From positions 1 through 7,402 of the forward strand of contig PFKL01000189.1 in assembly GCA_002784245.1 (NCBI GenBank): a stretch of DNA of 7,402 bases. Direction: 5' to 3'. The DNA comes from Comamonadaceae bacterium CG_4_10_14_3_um_filter_60_75. Its GTDB lineage: Bacteria > Pseudomonadota > Gammaproteobacteria > Burkholderiales > Burkholderiaceae_C. Every line of letters begins with the position of its first letter. Position 1 is the first letter of the stretch. The position numbers and the translations under genes were made by a program. Below the pieces are notes generated by a model, which had not been told where the DNA came from, ran no database searches, and worked only from the letters and a program-made list of their open reading frames with translations. Shown piece after piece: positions 6,254 to 7,402 of the stretch.

Positions 6254-6259
6254 GGAGAG
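6254..6259 (+). promoter_or_regulatory. Shine-Dalgarno site of the sulfurtransferase gene
   Basis: GGAGAG lies five bases before ATG 6265, in the 22-base gap after the permease stop codon. It decides the start, because the frame is open further upstream inside the permease gene. Confidence 0.7.
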
Positions 6260-6264
6260 CGCGC

Positions 6265-7137
6265 ATGTACACCACCCTGATTTCTGTTGCGCAACTGCAA
6301 ACGCTGCAGCGCGATGGCCAGCCGCTGATGGTTTTTGACTGCAGTTTTGAGCTCAGCCAACCCGCCGCCGGCGACGCGCAGTACGCGCAAGCGCACATTG
6401 TCAAGGCGGTGCGCGCCGACCTTGATCGTCACTTGAGCGCCCACGGTGCGCCCGATGCCGCCAGCGGTGGCCGTCACCCGCTGCCCTCGCGTGGGCAATT
6501 TGCCGCCTGGGTCGGCAGCGTCGGCCTGACCCCGGGCATGCAAGCCGTGGTTTATGACCGCCAGGGTGTCAATTACTGTGGCCGCCTGTGGTGGATGCTG
6601 AAATGGCTGGGCCACGAAGCGGTGGCAGTGCTCGACGGTGGTTTTGCTGCCTGGCAAGCGGCGAATGGCGCGGTGGAAACGGGTGCCGAGGCACGTCAAA
6701 ATGCGTCTGGCAGTTCAACATCAAATTACCCTCTAGCCCAGGAAGATCATGCGCTTGTAGCTACAAATACTGTAGTGAATAACCTGGGTAAGCCGTGCCA
6801 GACCATCGTCGACGCCCGCGGCGCGCCACGTTTTCGCGGCGAGGTAGAGCCGCTGGACCCGGTGGCTGGGCACATCCCCGGCGCGCTCAACCGGGTGTTC
6901 AGTTCCAACCTGGATGCGCAGGGTTTCTTCAAATCGCCAGCGGCGTTGCGCGCCGAATTCGACGCCCTGCTGGCTGGCCGCGACCCCGCCACTGTAGTGC
7001 ACCACTGCGGCAGCGGTGTCAGCGCTGTGCCCAACATCATCGCCATGGAGTTGGCCGGTTATGGCCCGAGCGCGCTGTACGCCGGCAGTTGGAGCGAGTG
7101 GTGCAGCGACCCGAGCCGACCGATGGCGCAAGGGTAA
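6265..7137 (+). CDS. sseA: Two-domain sulfurtransferase, 3-mercaptopyruvate sulfurtransferase (SseA) type
   Basis: Cytosolic rhodanese-family enzyme that transfers sulfane sulfur, most likely from 3-mercaptopyruvate, to thiol or cyanide acceptors. From ATG 6265 the product has 290 residues, normal for the family. The N-terminal, inactive rhodanese domain (about 5-135) shows VVYDRQG (95-101) and LDGGFAAW (123-130). The C-terminal catalytic domain (about 178-285) shows IVDARG (181-186), RFRGEVEPLDPVAGHIPGAL (189-208), and the active loop CGSGVS with C248. A CG[ST]G loop points to mercaptopyruvate rather than thiosulfate (CRKG), although the final residue is S253 where T is usual. The linker (about 145-172) is polar and is encoded by an AT-richer stretch that contains a dispersed repeat in frame. 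It shares an apparent operon with the upstream permease. Confidence 0.93.
   Translation: MYTTLISVAQLQTLQRDGQPLMVFDCSFELSQPAAGDAQYAQAHIVKAVRADLDRHLSAHGAPDAASGGRHPLPSRGQFAAWVGSVGLTPGMQAVVYDRQGVNYCGRLWWMLKWLGHEAVAVLDGGFAAWQAANGAVETGAEARQNASGSSTSNYPLAQEDHALVATNTVVNNLGKPCQTIVDARGAPRFRGEVEPLDPVAGHIPGALNRVFSSNLDAQGFFKSPAALRAEFDALLAGRDPATVVHHCGSGVSAVPNIIAMELAGYGPSALYAGSWSEWCSDPSRPMAQG
6723..6769 (-). repeat. Dispersed repeat, copy C, inside the sulfurtransferase gene
   Basis: On the minus strand this stretch shows TAGCT, then GCGC, GCTAGAGG and AATTT, in the same order and at the same ungapped spacing as copy A. The TAGCT start to GCTAGAGG end is 34 bases in both. About 29 of 48 positions are identical, concentrated in the outer blocks. 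The coding strand reads straight through as part of residues 153-169 of the sulfurtransferase. G+C over 6721-6780 is 25 of 60, well below the flanking gene. Confidence 0.5.
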
Positions 7138-7187
7138 CTCGCGCCGAACAGTCGCTCTGTACGCGCAACAGTGTCGACCACCCTTAA

Positions 7188-7207
7188 TCCGAGCACGACC
7201 CCTTTTC
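7188..7207 (+). repeat. Direct repeat, first copy
   Basis: TCCGAGCACGACCCCTTTTC recurs at 7383-7402 with one difference (A to G at position 11). The copies are 195 bp apart and in the same orientation. This could be two units of a longer tandem array or the flanks of an inserted element. Confidence 0.75.
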
Positions 7208-7245
7208 TGCTACCGACATCGCCAGGCGGGGTGATCTGGACATGT

Positions 7246-7349
7246 GACCGGGCTTTGGGGCGAAAGGCGCGCGCCGACCGTCGCTGGCGTGCTGCACTCT
7301 CCGTCTCGCGCGTGTTTTTGCCCCAAAACCGCACGCACATGGCCCGGTC
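7246..7349. repeat. Interrupted GC-rich inverted repeat
   Basis: The continuous left arm GACCGGGC-TTTGGGGC (7246-7261) pairs with GCCCCAAA (7320-7327) and GCCCGGTC (7342-7349), which are separated by a 14-base insertion. That insertion ends in CACATG, which is itself complementary to CATGTG (7241-7246). A perfect 10-bp palindrome GGCGCGCGCC (7266-7275) lies in the loop. The arms are seen directly; any function is unknown. Confidence 0.55.
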
Positions 7350-7382
7350 GCCGCGCCGGGCTCAAGGCGATATCTCGAATAT

Positions 7383-7402
7383 TCCGAGCACGGCCCCTTT
7401 TC
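7383..7402 (+). repeat. Direct repeat, second copy (at window edge)
   Basis: TCCGAGCACGGCCCCTTTTC, 19/20 identical to 7188-7207. It ends at the last base of the window, so the similarity may extend further to the right. Confidence 0.75.

Larger units (their letters stand above)
7138..7402. other. Non-coding right edge with structured, partly repeated DNA
   Basis: No open frame here has recognisable protein character or a ribosome binding site. Just after the sulfurtransferase stop there is a weak hairpin, GCGC-CGA-ACAG-TCGCT-CTGT-AC-GCGC (7141-7166), without a T-run, so it is not a clear terminator. The remainder holds the direct repeat and inverted repeat listed separately. Confidence 0.5.

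Noticed and set aside
6052..6264. N-terminal extension of the sulfurtransferase into the permease gene
   Set aside because: ATG 6265 has a good GGAGAG site and begins the normal rhodanese domain; the extension only reads the permease gene out of frame.
7059..7340. Minus-strand open frame at the right edge
   Set aside because: Overlaps the end of the sulfurtransferase gene, is Arg-rich without any recognisable domain, and coincides with the inverted repeat, so it is most likely non-coding.
7188..7402. CRISPR array
   Set aside because: Only two repeat copies, 175 bp of intervening DNA, no regular spacers and no cas genes.

Overview
The window looks like a chromosomal segment of a betaproteobacterium of the order Burkholderiales, most likely family Comamonadaceae (Rhodoferax- or Polaromonas-like). 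This is inferred from the high G+C content, the xseB-ispA-dxs gene order, the character of the proteins, and a short dispersed repeat (TAGCT..TTGCGC...GCTAGAGG type) that I associate from memory with this family. No database search was possible, so the genus is a guess.

Left part (1-850, minus strand): the first 256 codons of a TRAP-transporter periplasmic binding protein with a twin-arginine-like signal peptide. Its 3' end, and presumably the membrane subunits, lie outside the window. Its upstream region holds a plausible sigma-70 promoter and three closely packed dyads that look like operators.

Centre left (877-4000, minus strand): xseB, ispA and dxs, transcribed in that order. xseB encodes the exonuclease VII small subunit, ispA farnesyl diphosphate synthase, and dxs 1-deoxy-D-xylulose-5-phosphate synthase. 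xseB and ispA overlap by ATGA. A 77-bp gap containing a repeat copy separates ispA from dxs. Dxs makes the first intermediate of the methylerythritol phosphate pathway, and IspA condenses its C5 products to C15 farnesyl diphosphate for ubiquinone, undecaprenyl carrier and related lipids. XseB is a DNA-repair partner that shares only the operon.

Centre right (4001-5287): a divergent intergenic region with a strong-looking -10 box and a leader of three consecutive hairpins precedes an orphan Rieske non-heme iron oxygenase alpha subunit on the plus strand. No reductase or beta subunit lies next to it.

Right part (5288-7137, plus strand): a second repeat copy, then a ten-helix EamA/DMT permease and, 22 bp later, a two-domain 3-mercaptopyruvate-sulfurtransferase-like protein. 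A third, diverged repeat copy lies inside the interdomain linker of this sulfurtransferase and is translated in frame.

Right edge (7138-7402): no convincing gene. This stretch has a 20-bp direct repeat (19/20 identical) 195 bp apart, the second copy ending exactly at the window edge, and a GC-rich interrupted inverted repeat between the copies.

The genes are mostly conserved housekeeping or transport genes, and I see no defence system, phage or new multi-gene system. The most unusual signals are the repeat captured inside a coding sequence, the hairpin-rich leader of the Rieske gene, the dyad cluster before the TRAP gene and the structured repeat at the right edge.
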